This document shows, piece by piece, positions 36,013 through 44,770 of a DNA stretch of 64,000 nt (its first letter is position 1; each line of letters begins with the position of its first letter). Position numbers and translations under genes: made by a program. Origin of the DNA: Massilia sp. Root133 (lineage in GTDB: Bacteria > Pseudomonadota > Gammaproteobacteria > Burkholderiales > Burkholderiaceae_D); contig NZ_LMEW01000012.1 in NCBI RefSeq assembly GCF_001426525.1, forward strand, positions 146,332 through 210,331, read 5' to 3'. The notes under the pieces are model-generated. The model was not told the DNA's origin, made no database searches, and saw only the letters and a list, made by a program, of their open reading frames with translations.

Positions 36013-37203
36013 ATGCTGCGCAAAACTATAATCTTCCTTGCTATTGCTTCCGCACTCAGTGCGTGCGGCAAACATGACAAGGACCCTGCAAAGCCCGACG
36101 CCGCCAACGCGCAGGCGGATGCCAAGCAGAAGGATGGCAAGGCCGTCCAGCTGCTCGTTGCCCCGGAGGATGTCCTGACCGTGCAGAGCAGTGCGCTCGC
36201 GAACGGCCCGGTGATCACGGGCTCGGTCCAGCCGGAACGCAAGGCCGACCTGCGCGCGGAAGTGTCCGCCATCGTGCTGCAGGTCCTGAAAGAGAACGGC
36301 GACCCGGTCAAGAAGGGTGACGTGCTCGTCAAGCTGGACGAGACGTCGATCCGCGACAGCCTGATGTCCGCCCAGGAAGCCCAGCGCGCCGCCTCCCAGG
36401 CCCTGGACCAGTCCAACCGCGCCCTCGAGCGCCTGAAGACGCTGCGCGCGTCCGGCATGACGTCCGCCCAGGCGCTGGACGACGCCGAAGTGCGCCGCAA
36501 CAGCGCCCAGAGCGAGCTGTCGGCCGCCAGGGCGCGCCTCGTCGCGGCCCAGCAGCAGGTGACCCGCACCGTCGTGCGCGCGCCGTTCGACGGCATCGTC
36601 TCCGACCGTAAAGTCTCCCCCGGCGACACGGCCGCCATCGGCAAGGAATTGCTGAAGGTGATCGATCCGACGAGCATGCGCTTCGAAGGCCGCGTGTCGG
36701 CCGACAAGATCGCCGCCGTCAAGGTCGGCCAGCCGGTGTTCTTCCGCGTCAACGGTTACGGCGAGCAAAAGTTCACCGGCATCGTCAAGCGCATCGACCC
36801 GTCCGCGAACGACATCACCCGCCAGGTCGAGGTGCTCGTCGGCTTCAGTAACGAAGCGCGTCCGCGCGTGGCCGGCCTGTATGCCGAGGGCCGCATCGAC
36901 GCCGAGCTGTCCGATGCGATCACCTTGCCGGAATCCGCGATGGTCAAGGCCGGCGACAAGACGTATGCCTGGAAAGTGAAGGGCGGCCAGCTGGCGAAGA
37001 TCGACCTGACGGTGGGTTCGCGCGATCCGCGCACCGGCAATTTCGAAATCAAGAACGGCCTGGCGTCCGGCGACAGCGTGCTGCGCCACCCGGGCTCGAC
37101 CCTGAAGGATGGGCAGAAGGTGGAAATGGCGGCCGCTGCGCGCGTCGCCAGCGCCGCAGGTACCGCCAACAGCGCCACCAACAGCGCACCCCAGGGTAAA
37201 TAA
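36013..37203 (+). CDS. RND efflux periplasmic adaptor lipoprotein
   Basis: A 396-residue membrane fusion protein. The lipobox ASALSACG gives a lipidated Cys18, and a charged, Asp/Lys/Ala-rich linker (about 20-45) precedes the adaptor fold. The barrel-sandwich hybrid halves are VQPERKADLRAEVSA and VRAPFDGIVSDRKVSPGD, separated by a coiled-coil hairpin (about 115-175). Beta-barrel and membrane-proximal domains follow. The C terminus is Ala/Ser/Thr-rich. It joins the inner-membrane pump encoded 15 bp downstream to an outer-membrane channel that is not encoded here. Confidence 0.93.
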   Translation: MLRKTIIFLAIASALSACGKHDKDPAKPDAANAQADAKQKDGKAVQLLVAPEDVLTVQSSALANGPVITGSVQPERKADLRAEVSAIVLQVLKENGDPVKKGDVLVKLDETSIRDSLMSAQEAQRAASQALDQSNRALERLKTLRASGMTSAQALDDAEVRRNSAQSELSAARARLVAAQQQVTRTVVRAPFDGIVSDRKVSPGDTAAIGKELLKVIDPTSMRFEGRVSADKIAAVKVGQPVFFRVNGYGEQKFTGIVKRIDPSANDITRQVEVLVGFSNEARPRVAGLYAEGRIDAELSDAITLPESAMVKAGDKTYAWKVKGGQLAKIDLTVGSRDPRTGNFEIKNGLASGDSVLRHPGSTLKDGQKVEMAAAARVASAAGTANSATNSAPQGK

Positions 37204-37218
37204 GCGGGATTAACCACC

Positions 37219-40200
37219 ATGTTCCTGTCCAATTTCAGTGTCAAGAAGCCCATTGCGACACTCGTGCTGATCATCGGCATGATGTGCATGGGCCTGCTCG
37301 CGCTCAATCACTTGCGCGTGAACCAGAACCCGGACGTCGAGATTCCGATCATCGTCGTGACGATCCCGTATCCGGGCGCGTCGCCGGAAACGTCCGAACG
37401 CGAACTCATCGAACGCCTCGAGAAGCAGATGCTCGCCATCACCGGCGTGACCGAGGTGAACGCGTACGCCAATGAGGGCAGCGCGACGATCGTGCTGCGC
37501 TTCGACTTCAAGCGCAACCTGATCGAGGCCTCGGACGACGTCCGCAACGCCATCGCGTCCGTCCGCTACAAGCTGCCGATCGAGATGCGCGAGCCGGTGC
37601 TGCGCCGCGTCGACCCGTCCGCCCAGCCGATCATGAACCTGGCGCTGTCGTCGAGCTCGCAGAGCCATGCCGAGATCTCGCGCCTGGCCGAAGACCAGCT
37701 GGCCGACCGCTTCCGCGCGATCGACGGCGTGGCCAACGTGCAGGTGAACGGCTCGCTGCGCCGTGAGCTGTCCGTGCTGATCCATTCGGAAAAACTGCGC
37801 GAGTACAACGTCTCCGTCAGCGACGTGACGAACGCGCTATCGCGCCAGAACACGAACGCGCCGGTCGGCAAGGTGCGTAGCGAGCTGGACGAGAAGGGTA
37901 TCCGCCTCGTCGGCCGCATCGAGCGTCCGGAAGATTTCTCGCAGGTGGTCGTCAAGCGCAACGGCGACACCGTCGTGCGCCTGAACCAGGTGGCCGACAT
38001 CAAGGACGGCTTCGCCGACATCGACAGCGTGTCGATGCGCAGCGGCAAACCCAACGTCGGTATCCAGATCATCCGCTCGCGTGAAGCGTCGACCGTCGCC
38101 ATCGCCAAGAAGGTCCGTGCGGAAATCGAACAGATCCGCAAGGAACTGCCGGCGGGCACCAAGCTGGACATTTCGTACGACGGCGGCGAGGACGCCCAGG
38201 ACAGCCTGAACAACGTCATCGAATCGCTCGTGTTCGGCGCCGTGCTGACGATCTTCGTCGTGTACGCCTTCCTGAACTCGTGGCGTTCCACGCTGATCAC
38301 CGCGCTGTCGCTGCCGACCTCGGTGCTGGCCGCGTTCATCGCCGTGTGGCTGTGCGGCTTCACCCTGAACTTCATGACGCTGCTGGGCCTGTCGCTCGCG
38401 ATCGGCGTGCTGATCGACGACGCGATCGTCGTGCGGGAAAACATTGTCCGCCACATGGAAAACGGTTCCGACCGCCGCACGGCGGCCCTCGAGGGTACCG
38501 CGGAGATCGGCATGGCCGTCGCGTCGACGACGTTCTCGATCATGGCCGTGTTCATCCCCGTCGCCTTCATGCCGGGCATCTCGGGCGAATGGTTCCGTCC
38601 GTTCGCGCTCACCGTCGCCTGCTCCGTGATCGTGTCGCTGTTCATCTCGTTCACGCTCGACCCGATGCTGTCCGCCTACTGGGGCGACCCGCCGGGCCAC
38701 CACCATGCGCCGAAGAAGGGCATCGAGAAATATCTCGCGCGCTTCAACGTCTGGTTCGACCACCAGGCCAACCGCTACGGCCACGTGATCGCCTGGGCGC
38801 TGCACCACCGCCGCTGGATGGCCATCATCGCCGTCGTCAGCCTCGTCGCGGCGCTGGGCCTGCAGGGCAAGTTCGGCGGCACGTCGTTCCTGCCGAAGCA
38901 GGACAGCGGCCAGCTGCTGATCGAAGTGCGTACGCCGGCGTCGGCGTCGGTGGGCTATGCCCGCATGAAGATGGAAGAAGCGGCCGCGCTGGCGCGCACG
39001 ATGCCGGAGACGAAGGACACGAACGCCTCGATCAATTCGGGCGGCGGCCGCATCTACGTCGACATCGGCAAGCGCCGCGAACGCAAGCGCAGCGCGTCCG
39101 ACATCGCGGTGGAACTGCGCGAGAAGATCGCCCGCCTCGTCGGTGCCGAGTACACGGTCACGGACGACCTGAACGGCAACGGCAAGCCCGTGCAGATCGA
39201 GTTCACCGGCACGGATTCGCGCAAGCTGATGGACCTGACCAATGCCTACATGGAAAAACTTCGTCAGGTACCGGGCGCCGTGGACGTCACGCTGTCCCAG
39301 CAGGATCCGAAGGACGAGCTGCAGATCGAGCTGGACCGCGGCCTCTCGAACATGATGGGCATCTCGGTCGGCGACGCCGCCACCGCGCTGCGCGTCGCGT
39401 TCGCCGGCATCGAGGTCGGCGACTGGGTCGACCCGACGGGCGAGACCCGCGACGTGGCCGTGCGCCTCGCGCCGGAAGACCGCGTGGGCCTGGAAAACAT
39501 CGAGCGCCTGCCGATCGCCGTCACCGGCAGCAACATGATGGTGCCGCTGGACCAAATCGCCAAGATCACGATGGGCAAGGGCCCGTCCGCGATCGAGCAC
39601 AAGGACGGCAAGCGCGTCGTGCGTGTGTCGGCCAATGCCCAGGGCCGCTCGAACGGCGAAGTCATGGACGACGCCCTCAAGCTGGCGAAATCGATGGACT
39701 TCCCGCCGGGCTATGGCCTGTCGCTGGGTGGCCAGAGCAAGGACCAGCAGGAAGTGTTCACGCAGATGACGATCGCACTGGTCTCGGGTATCGGCCTCAT
39801 GTACCTGATCCTGGTGATGCAGTTCGGGTCGTTCACGGCGCCGCTCGCCGTGATGCTGTCGCTGCCGCTGTCGCTGATCGGCGTGGTCGTCGCGCTGCTG
39901 CTCACGAAGGGCACGCTGAACCTGATGAGCTTCATCGGCATCATCATGCTGATGGGTCTCGTGGCGAAGAACGCGATCCTGCTGCTGGACGCCGCCCGCA
40001 CCCGCGAGGCGGAAGGCATGGACCGCGAAGACGCGCTGATGGCCGCCGGCCGCGCCCGCCTGCGTCCGATCCTGATGACGACGTTCGCGCTGATCGCCGG
40101 CATGCTGCCGGTGGCGCTGGCCCTGGGCGACTCGGGCGAGTTCTACCAGCCGCTGGCCATCGCGATCATCGGCGGCACGATCACGTCGACGGTGCTGACC

Positions 40201-40419
40201 CTGCTGGTCGTCCCGACCTTCTACGACAGCATCGAGATCGCCCGCGACCGCATGGTGGCCAAGTTCCACCGCCGCGCGGCCCGCTTCACGGCGCTGCCGG
40301 CGTTCGTGATGACTTTCGTCGAAGCGATCCTCACGCTGGTGCTCGTGCGCCTGGTCTTCCGCCTGATCGTGAAGGCCGGCCGCTTCGCTACCGGCCGCGG
40401 CCGCCCGGCGACGGCTTGA
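37219..40419 (+). CDS. RND (HAE-1 family) inner-membrane efflux pump
   Basis: A 1066-residue proton-driven pump with 12 membrane segments and two large periplasmic loops. The proton relay residues D400-D401 (GVLIDDAIVV) and K917 (LVAKNAILLLD) are present, as are the conserved N terminus FSVKKPIATLVL and the PGXSGEWF-like segment in TM6 context. The family exports hydrophobic and amphiphilic compounds; the substrate cannot be read from sequence. A His-containing loop (GHHHAPKK) lies between the halves. No tolC-like gene follows, so the pump probably borrows one. A strong terminator lies 35 bp downstream. Confidence 0.94.
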   Translation: MFLSNFSVKKPIATLVLIIGMMCMGLLALNHLRVNQNPDVEIPIIVVTIPYPGASPETSERELIERLEKQMLAITGVTEVNAYANEGSATIVLRFDFKRNLIEASDDVRNAIASVRYKLPIEMREPVLRRVDPSAQPIMNLALSSSSQSHAEISRLAEDQLADRFRAIDGVANVQVNGSLRRELSVLIHSEKLREYNVSVSDVTNALSRQNTNAPVGKVRSELDEKGIRLVGRIERPEDFSQVVVKRNGDTVVRLNQVADIKDGFADIDSVSMRSGKPNVGIQIIRSREASTVAIAKKVRAEIEQIRKELPAGTKLDISYDGGEDAQDSLNNVIESLVFGAVLTIFVVYAFLNSWRSTLITALSLPTSVLAAFIAVWLCGFTLNFMTLLGLSLAIGVLIDDAIVVRENIVRHMENGSDRRTAALEGTAEIGMAVASTTFSIMAVFIPVAFMPGISGEWFRPFALTVACSVIVSLFISFTLDPMLSAYWGDPPGHHHAPKKGIEKYLARFNVWFDHQANRYGHVIAWALHHRRWMAIIAVVSLVAALGLQGKFGGTSFLPKQDSGQLLIEVRTPASASVGYARMKMEEAAALARTMPETKDTNASINSGGGRIYVDIGKRRERKRSASDIAVELREKIARLVGAEYTVTDDLNGNGKPVQIEFTGTDSRKLMDLTNAYMEKLRQVPGAVDVTLSQQDPKDELQIELDRGLSNMMGISVGDAATALRVAFAGIEVGDWVDPTGETRDVAVRLAPEDRVGLENIERLPIAVTGSNMMVPLDQIAKITMGKGPSAIEHKDGKRVVRVSANAQGRSNGEVMDDALKLAKSMDFPPGYGLSLGGQSKDQQEVFTQMTIALVSGIGLMYLILVMQFGSFTAPLAVMLSLPLSLIGVVVALLLTKGTLNLMSFIGIIMLMGLVAKNAILLLDAARTREAEGMDREDALMAAGRARLRPILMTTFALIAGMLPVALALGDSGEFYQPLAIAIIGGTITSTVLTLLVVPTFYDSIEIARDRMVAKFHRRAARFTALPAFVMTFVEAILTLVLVRLVFRLIVKAGRFATGRGRPATA

Positions 40420-40454
40420 CGGTGTGGTGCCGGCTGCGGCCGGCATGCAATGAG

Positions 40455-40482
40455 AAGGGCCTGCAAGCGCAGGCCCTTTTTT
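40455..40482 (+). terminator. Intrinsic terminator of the RND operon
   Basis: AAGGGCCTGC and GCAGGCCCTT form a perfect 10-bp stem around AAGC, followed by a T run. Confidence 0.85.
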
Positions 40483-40591
40483 CATTCCGAGGCACTCTAG
40501 GAAACGGCATGCACTAGGGCCGCATCCGCCGCGCCCAGTGCATGCCGGTGCCAAGGGCCGTTCCCGACCCTTGGCCGATGCGCCACGGCGA

Positions 40592-41008
40592 TCAGCGGCC
40601 CGAGGTACCGGTGCCCGAGGTGCCGGTGCCCGACGTGTCGCTGCCGGTCGTGCCCGACGTACCCGACGTGCCCGACGAGCCGCTGCCGCCGGTCGTTCCG
40701 GTCGCGCCGGTGCCCGTGGTGCCGGTGCCCGTTGCGCCCGTGCCGGTGTCGCCGGTGGTGCCCGTCGCGCCGGTGGCGCCGCCCATGGTGCCGGTGGTGC
40801 CGGTTGCGCCGGTGCCGGTCGTGTCACCCGTCGTGCCCGTGCCGGTGGCGCCGGTCGTGCCGCTGGTGCCGGAGCTGCTGCTCGGCGCGGTGGCCGACGT
40901 GTCGCCGGTACCGGTCGTGCTGGTGGTGTCATTCTTCTTGCAAGCGGCCAGGCTGGCCATCAGGGCTGCAGCAAACAGAATTTTCGATGCGTTGTTAAGA
41001 GCTTTCAT
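40592..41008 (-). CDS. Gly/Thr-repeat lipoprotein, function unknown
   Basis: A 138-residue lipoprotein. The signal (ILFAAALMASLAACKK) ends in a clean lipobox, with lipidated Cys at about residue 23. The mature part is a low-complexity tail of short Gly-Thr-Ala-Ser-Asp units such as TGATGTGTTG and GTSGTTGSDTSGTG, with no hydrophobic core or aromatic residues, so it is probably disordered. KK after the Cys gives a short charged anchor. A GAGGAGT site supports the start. The underlying DNA is a degenerate minisatellite, so length variation between strains is likely. I do not recognise a family. It lies downstream of nnrD after a 292-bp gap that holds an 8-bp inverted repeat (AATCCGAC at 41158, GTCGGATT at 41201) but no gene. 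Confidence 0.8.
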   Translation of the reverse strand: MKALNNASKILFAAALMASLAACKKNDTTSTTGTGDTSATAPSSSSGTSGTTGATGTGTTGDTTGTGATGTTGTMGGATGATGTTGDTGTGATGTGTTGTGATGTTGGSGSSGTSGTSGTTGSDTSGTGTSGTGTSGR

Positions 41009-41300
41009 TTGTTTTACTCCTCGTTCACGTCTATCGTTTACCGCCGTCTCCCGGTGAGCACTGGAAGCGAGGCGGGGCTTAGGGTTCCCGATGGACCATG
41101 CGGTCCAAGCGTGAACCATCAGGGAACCGACGCAATACGCGGCCCCGGTGGCGTACGAATCCGACTGTCTGGATTTGACCGGCACCGCGCCGGCCGGTTC
41201 GTCGGATTGCATGCCTTCTGCTTTGGGAAACCGAAGTTCCCCTTGTTCCGCCGTGCCGCCTGCAACGTCGACACGTGCGGGTTAGATAAGAGCCGAACCA

Positions 41301-42290
41301 TCATCGTTCAGCCCTTTGTCCCCCGGCGAAGCTGCCGGATGGTCGTGACACCCCGTCGGCGCTGTCGCCGGCGGCCTGTTCGAGCAGGGCGGGAATGACG
41401 TCGCACAATTCCCGCGCCAGGTAACCCAGTCTGCCGAAGCGTTCGGCGAGGCGCTCGCCCGCGCGCGCGTGCAGCGCGACGCCCCAGGCGGCGGCCTGCG
41501 CGAGCGTGGCGCCGCGCGCCGCGAGCCCCGCGATGATGCCGGCCAGCACGTCGCCCGAACCGGACGTGGCGAGCCCGACGTTGCCGCCTTCGTGCTGCCA
41601 CCGCTCGCCGCCCGGCGCCGCGATCACGGTGCGCGCGCCCTTGAGCGCGACGACGGCGTTCCAGTGCCGGGCCGCGTCGATGGCATGGCGGTCCGGCGCC
41701 GCGCCGATCTCGTCTTTCGCGATGCCCGTCAGGTGGGCCATTTCGCCCGCATGCGGCGTCAACAGGACCGGCACCTTGAAGCGGAAGGGCGCGCGGTTCG
41801 GCGTGCCTCCCCCGGGCGGATGCAAAACCGCGCCCATCGCCTCGGCGTCGAGCAACACGTTCGTGGCGGTGCCGTCCAGACGCGGCAGCAGCGCGTGCAC
41901 GAGGCGGGCCGTCGCGGCCTCGTCCCGCATGCCGGGGCCGATGAGGACAGCGCTGATCTTGTCGGCCAGCGGATCGAGCGCGGCCACGGCTTCGACCGTG
42001 AAGCCGCCGGCATCGTTTTCCGCCAGTCCCAGCACGCGCGATTCAGGAATAGCGAGCGCTACCAATTGGGCCACGCTGCGGCCGGTGGCAATGGTCAGCT
42101 TGCCGGCGCCGGCGCGCAAGGCCGCCGTCGCGGCCAGGATCACGGGGCCGGGCATCTCGCGCGAGCCGCCGAGGACGAGCACGTGGCCGCGGTCTTCCTT
42201 GTCGGCGTCGTTCGAGGGCACGGGCAGCGGCCAGCTGCGCAGCAGGCTCGTATCGACGTCGCGCGGGCGGGCATGGGTTTGCAGCGTCAT
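41301..42290 (-). CDS. nnrD: ADP-dependent NAD(P)H-hydrate dehydratase
   Basis: A 329-residue ribokinase-like enzyme that repairs the hydrated, damaged form of NAD(P)H. Motifs include VLVLGGSREMPGPVILAATAALRAG near 37-61, the substrate segment LLTPHAGEMAHLTG, and the nucleotide and catalytic motif TSGSGDVLAGIIAG. It lacks the N-terminal YjeF epimerase domain found fused in E. coli Nnr, so the epimerase must be encoded elsewhere. An extra Pro/Gly-containing loop (HPPGGGTPNRAPFRF) is present. It follows the histidine phosphatase gene by nine bases, so both are probably co-transcribed. Confidence 0.92.
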   Translation of the reverse strand: MTLQTHARPRDVDTSLLRSWPLPVPSNDADKEDRGHVLVLGGSREMPGPVILAATAALRAGAGKLTIATGRSVAQLVALAIPESRVLGLAENDAGGFTVEAVAALDPLADKISAVLIGPGMRDEAATARLVHALLPRLDGTATNVLLDAEAMGAVLHPPGGGTPNRAPFRFKVPVLLTPHAGEMAHLTGIAKDEIGAAPDRHAIDAARHWNAVVALKGARTVIAAPGGERWQHEGGNVGLATSGSGDVLAGIIAGLAARGATLAQAAAWGVALHARAGERLAERFGRLGYLARELCDVIPALLEQAAGDSADGVSRPSGSFAGGQRAER

Positions 42291-42299
42291 GGAGGGACC

Positions 42300-43067
42300 T
42301 CAGGCCTTGGCGGCGGTGGGCTGGTCTTTGGCGACCGTGACCGGCGTGCCGGTGGCTTCGAGCGGGGCGACGAAATTGACCAGGCGGACGGCCAGCTTGC
42401 CGCGCTTGCCCAGCGTGGGATCGAACGCGTAGGACGTGACGGAGCAGTTCGGCACGTCGCCGGCGCGGTCCTGCTCGAGGATCGTCGCCTCGTCCATCCG
42501 CTCGATCAGGTAGCGGAAGCAGTTGACGATGACCTGGTGCGCGACGATCAGCACGCGTTCGCGCGGGTACTCGCGCGTCATCGTGTCGAGGACGCTGCGC
42601 AGGCGCAGGATGACGTCGCACCAGCTCTCGCCGCCGGGCGGGCGGAAATAGAACTTGCCGACGTGGTGGCGTTGCTCATGCAGCTCGGGATATTTCTCGG
42701 CGATACCGCGCACCGTCAGGCGGTCGAGGATGCCGAACTCCTTTTCGCGCAGGCGCTCGTCGGCGTGGACGGCGAGCAACTCGTCGCGGTTCAGGCGCTG
42801 CATCAGGATATTGGCGGTCTCGGCCGCGCGCACGTAGGGCGAATGCAGCACGACGTTCGGCTGGCCGTCGGGCGGCAGCGCCGCGAACCAGCTCGACAGG
42901 GCCTGCGACTGGCGCACGCCCAGCTCCGACAGGGGCACGTCGACGTCGCGCTCGGCGATGTCGATGAGCAGGCCAGCCGCGGCTTCGGCGGCATCGCGCG
43001 CGACATTACCCGCGCTTTGCCCGTGCCTGACGAGCCAGATTTCCTGTGGCCACTTCTGATCCATCAT
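42300..43067 (-). CDS. Histidine phosphatase family protein
   Basis: A 255-residue phosphoglycerate-mutase-like phosphatase. The catalytic RHG motif (IWLVRHGQSAGN, about residues 10-21) carries the phospho-accepting His, and the later IVAHQVIVNCF supplies the second His. The Arg in SPYVRAAETA and the acid in REKEFGILD complete the pocket. The insertion PPGGESWCDVILRLRS is typical of broad-specificity phosphatases of this group. The substrate is unknown. Two adjacent ATGs (43067, 43064) are possible starts. It is coupled by spacing to nnrD. Confidence 0.88.
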   Translation of the reverse strand: MMDQKWPQEIWLVRHGQSAGNVARDAAEAAAGLLIDIAERDVDVPLSELGVRQSQALSSWFAALPPDGQPNVVLHSPYVRAAETANILMQRLNRDELLAVHADERLREKEFGILDRLTVRGIAEKYPELHEQRHHVGKFYFRPPGGESWCDVILRLRSVLDTMTREYPRERVLIVAHQVIVNCFRYLIERMDEATILEQDRAGDVPNCSVTSYAFDPTLGKRGKLAVRLVNFVAPLEATGTPVTVAKDQPTAAKA

Positions 43068-43207
43068 CCGACCGTTTGTGATTTTGACATGACGCGATCA
43101 TAGACGGATTCGGCGGGATTTCCGCGCACGATTCCGGACGAAAACGTGTGCCAAAACGACGTGTAGGCGGGCTCTTACGTGAACAGGAGAAAGGTTTTAC
43201 ATCACCT

Positions 43208-44608
43208 TTACGCTACTTGCTCCTCGCTGTCGAGGTTGACCTCGGCGTCGCTGTCGAACACGGCCATGTCGGTCTGGCCGAGCACGCGGCTGGCGAACGT
43301 GCCGGCCGTGATGGACCCGCTGACGTTGAGCGCGGTACGGCCCATGTCGATCAGTGGCTCGATGGAAATCAGGAGGCCCGCCAGCGCCACGGGCAGGTTC
43401 AGCGCCGACAGCACGATCAGCGCGGCGAACGTGGCGCCGCCGCCCACGCCGGCCACGCCGACGGAGCCGATGGTGACGATGCCGATCAGGGGCAGCAGGA
43501 AGCTGCTCGTGAACGGATCGATGCCGACGGTGGGCGCGATCATGACGGCGAGCATCGCCGGATAGATGCCGGCGCAGCCGTTCTGGCCCATCATCGAGCC
43601 GAACGACGCGGCGAAGTTGGCGATGCCTTCCGGCGTGCCGAGACGCGCGGTCTGCGTCTGCACGCTCATCGGGATCGAGCCGGCCGACGTGCGCGACGTG
43701 AACGCGAAGGCGAGCACGGGGAAGATCTTTTTCACGTAGCGGCCCGGGTTCAGGCCCACGGCCGCGATGATCAGCAGGTGCACGCCGAACATGAGGATCA
43801 GGGCGCTGTACGATGCGGCCACGAAGCCGATCAGCTTGAGGATGTCCTGCACGCTGGAGCTCGCCAGCACCTGCGTGATGAGGGCGAACACGCCGAACGG
43901 GGTGAGGCGCAGCACGAGCGTCACCATGCGCATCACGATCACGTGGGCCACGTGCACGAATTCGCTGAATTTCTCGAACACGTCCGGCTTCTTGGCGGCG
44001 ATGCCCGTCGCGGACACGCCCAGGAAGATCGAGAACAGGACGACGGCGATCGTCGACGTCTTGCGCGCGCCCGTCATGTCGAGGAAGGGATTCTCGGGAA
44101 TGAACGACAGGATCATGGTCGGCAGCGACACGTCCTGCGCCGTGGCCAGTTTGCCCTCTAAATAATGGCCGCGCGCGACTTCGGCCGCGCTCGACGTCAG
44201 GCCGACGGCGGACAGACCGTACAGCTTGGCCATCAGGATGCCGATCGTGGCCGCGATGGCCGTCGTGACCATCAGCGTGCCGATCGTCAGCGCACTGATC
44301 TTGCCGAGCGACGACGCGTCGCGCAGCTTGAGGATGGCCTGGATGATCGACACCATGATCAGTGGCATGATGATCATCTGCAGCAGTTTGACGTAGCCGG
44401 TGCCGACGATGTCGAGATACGCATTCGTCTGTGCAATGACCTGTGAACCGTTGCCGTAGAACGCCTGGAACGCCGCGCCGAGGACGATGCCCAGGCCGAG
44501 GCCCGTGAACACGCGTTTCGTGAAGGACAGATGGCGTTGCTGCATCACATACAGCAGGCCGCAGGCGGCCAGGGCGATGGCCAGGTTCAGGATCAGGGGG
44601 AGACTCAT
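43208..44608 (-). CDS. tcyP: L-cystine symporter, TcyP/YdjN-like
   Basis: A 466-residue dicarboxylate/amino acid:cation symporter. Length and motifs fit TcyP of Bacillus and YdjN of E. coli (about 463 aa): MIIMPLIMVSIIQAILKL, SFIPENPFLDMTGARKTSTI, and the substrate motifs FTSRTSAGSIPMSV and GQNGCAGIYPAMLAVM. It imports cystine with a coupling cation. The start at 44608 gives the family N terminus; a longer frame to 44680 would precede the promoter. Its upstream gap is shared with the macroglobulin gene and contains CATGCA/TGCATG. Confidence 0.9.
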   Translation of the reverse strand: MSLPLILNLAIALAACGLLYVMQQRHLSFTKRVFTGLGLGIVLGAAFQAFYGNGSQVIAQTNAYLDIVGTGYVKLLQMIIMPLIMVSIIQAILKLRDASSLGKISALTIGTLMVTTAIAATIGILMAKLYGLSAVGLTSSAAEVARGHYLEGKLATAQDVSLPTMILSFIPENPFLDMTGARKTSTIAVVLFSIFLGVSATGIAAKKPDVFEKFSEFVHVAHVIVMRMVTLVLRLTPFGVFALITQVLASSSVQDILKLIGFVAASYSALILMFGVHLLIIAAVGLNPGRYVKKIFPVLAFAFTSRTSAGSIPMSVQTQTARLGTPEGIANFAASFGSMMGQNGCAGIYPAMLAVMIAPTVGIDPFTSSFLLPLIGIVTIGSVGVAGVGGGATFAALIVLSALNLPVALAGLLISIEPLIDMGRTALNVSGSITAGTFASRVLGQTDMAVFDSDAEVNLDSEEQVA

Positions 44609-44656
44609 GATCTTATATGCGTACAGGAAATATAAGAGCCGCATTTTATATCCAAT

Positions 44657-44672
44657 CATGCAGGTTTGCATG
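44657..44672. promoter_or_regulatory. Inverted repeat in the divergent tcyP/macroglobulin region
   Basis: CATGCA and TGCATG form a perfect 6-bp inverted repeat around GGTT. Just beyond it on the minus strand lies TATAAA, a possible -10 of tcyP, so the repeat would overlap that promoter. Confidence 0.3.
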
Positions 44673-44770
44673 ACCGCCACATTGCGTTGCTAATTGTTAA
44701 ACGTTGTTGACACTGCAAGCCGAGTTTGCAACACTCAGCCGTCGTCCGTCCGCCATCTCCCGGAGAACCC

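Noticed and set aside
40592..41008. Repeat-rich stretch as a possible CRISPR array
   Set aside because: The repeats are short, codon-phased and without unique spacers of constant length; they encode a lipoprotein tail with a proper signal peptide.
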